DNA of 23,627 nucleotides from Sporomusaceae bacterium (lineage in GTDB: Bacteria; Bacillota_C; Negativicutes; Sporomusales_B; UBA7701): NCBI GenBank assembly GCA_022839045.1, contig JALHDI010000085.1:3466-27092 (forward strand), in the 5' to 3' direction. Positions within the stretch are counted from its first letter, which is position 1; the number at the start of each line of letters is the position of its first letter. Made by a program: the position numbers and the translations under genes. The notes beneath the pieces are model-generated. The model was given only the letters and a program-made list of their open reading frames with translations. It made no database searches and was not told the DNA's origin. Shown here one piece after another: positions 23,279 to 23,627 of this stretch.

Positions 23279-23627
23279 TCAGCCCATGATGGCTTTGAGG
23301 TCTTCGTCCGGGGTGGTGATGAGCTGCAGTCCAAAGGTTTCGTTGAGGACCTTGAAGACGCCGGGGGTGATGAAGGCCGGGGCGCTGGGGCCCACACGGA
23401 TGTTTTTGACGCCGAGGTGGAGCAGGGTGAGGAGGATGGCGACGGCCTTCTGTTCGTACCAGGAGAGGACGAGGGTGAGCGGCAGGTCGTTGACGCCGCA
23501 GTTGAAGACTTTGGCGAGGGCGACGGCAACCTGGATGGCGGAGTAGGCGTTGTTGCACTGGCCGATGTCGAGGAGGCGGGGGATGCCGTCGATGTCGCCG
23601 AAGTCGAGGTGGTTGAAGCGGTATTTG
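23279..23627 (-). CDS. hcp: Hybrid-cluster protein (hydroxylamine reductase), C-terminal part
   Basis: The last 116 codons of a gene that enters from the right edge. They include [15 protein letters not shown], then [32 protein letters not shown], and [12 protein letters not shown]. These are the conserved C-terminal blocks of hybrid-cluster proteins, including the cysteine, glutamate and lysine around the hybrid Fe-S-O cluster (SWYEQKAVA). The enzyme reduces hydroxylamine in vitro and is linked to NO and nitrosative stress defence in anaerobes. The N-terminal iron-sulphur domain lies outside the window. It ends with TGA at 23279-23281, just before the shared terminator. Confidence 0.93.
   Translation of the reverse strand, partial: KYRFNHLDFGDIDGIPRLLDIGQCNNAYSAIQVAVALAKVFNCGVNDLPLTLVLSWYEQKAVAILLTLLHLGVKNIRVGPSAPAFITPGVFKVLNETFGLQLITTPDEDLKAIMG

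Overview
The window looks like chromosome from an anaerobic, endospore-forming bacterium with an outer membrane, most likely a Sporomusaceae-type member of the Negativicutes (diderm Firmicutes). Three features point there. A complete gerA-type spore germination operon sits near a MacAB-TolC-like tripartite pump that needs an outer membrane. There is also a small outer-membrane-barrel-like gene. A hybrid-cluster protein, a [NiFe]-hydrogenase large subunit and a tungstate-binding lipoprotein fit an anaerobe. The taxonomic assignment is inference.

Layout. 1-1398 (-): 5' part of a GAF-PAS-AAA+ sigma-54 activator, cut by the window edge. 1498-2160: a terminator, the 3' half of a tRNA-Leu gene and AT-rich decayed sequence. 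2165-4346: a MarR regulator divergent from a truncated O-methyltransferase, with two palindromic operators between them, then an MBL-fold hydrolase. 4352-9600 (-): a possible small gene, then an efflux operon (two small unrecognised proteins, TolC, MacA, MacB-type ATPase, FtsX-type permease). 9911-11724: hydrogenase remnants (a small-subunit-like tail, an apparently intact large subunit) and a broken membrane-protein gene. 11987-16166 (+): gerA-gerB-gerC germinant receptor operon. 16172-18106: promoters, a possible small RNA and a PocR-PAS histidine kinase. 18422-18922 (-): acyl-CoA thioesterase. 19033-19838: a structured leader or small RNA and a degraded outer-membrane gene. 19993-20078 (-): intact tRNA-Leu(CAA). 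20195-23067 (+): YgjP-like metallopeptidase, a frameshifted Old Yellow Enzyme-family gene and a TupA-like tungstate-binding protein. 23279-23627 (-): C-terminus of hybrid-cluster protein.

Signs of rearrangement cluster between the two tRNA-Leu copies: a truncated methyltransferase, an apparently deleted hydrogenase small subunit, a truncated antisense membrane gene, a scrambled outer-membrane gene and the tRNA fragment itself. No integrase or transposase is visible, so an integrated island is only a hypothesis.

The most interesting unexplained signal is regulatory. Four promoters (before the efflux operon, after gerC, before the kinase, and at 19033) share the same geometry: two TTGTCA-like half-sites 11 bp apart, with the -10 element beginning 17 bp after the start of the second. 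This is the classic Pho-box layout of an OmpR/PhoB-family response regulator. Two of the four appear to drive short transcripts that end at terminators without a convincing gene; one of these can fold into a long multi-stem structure.
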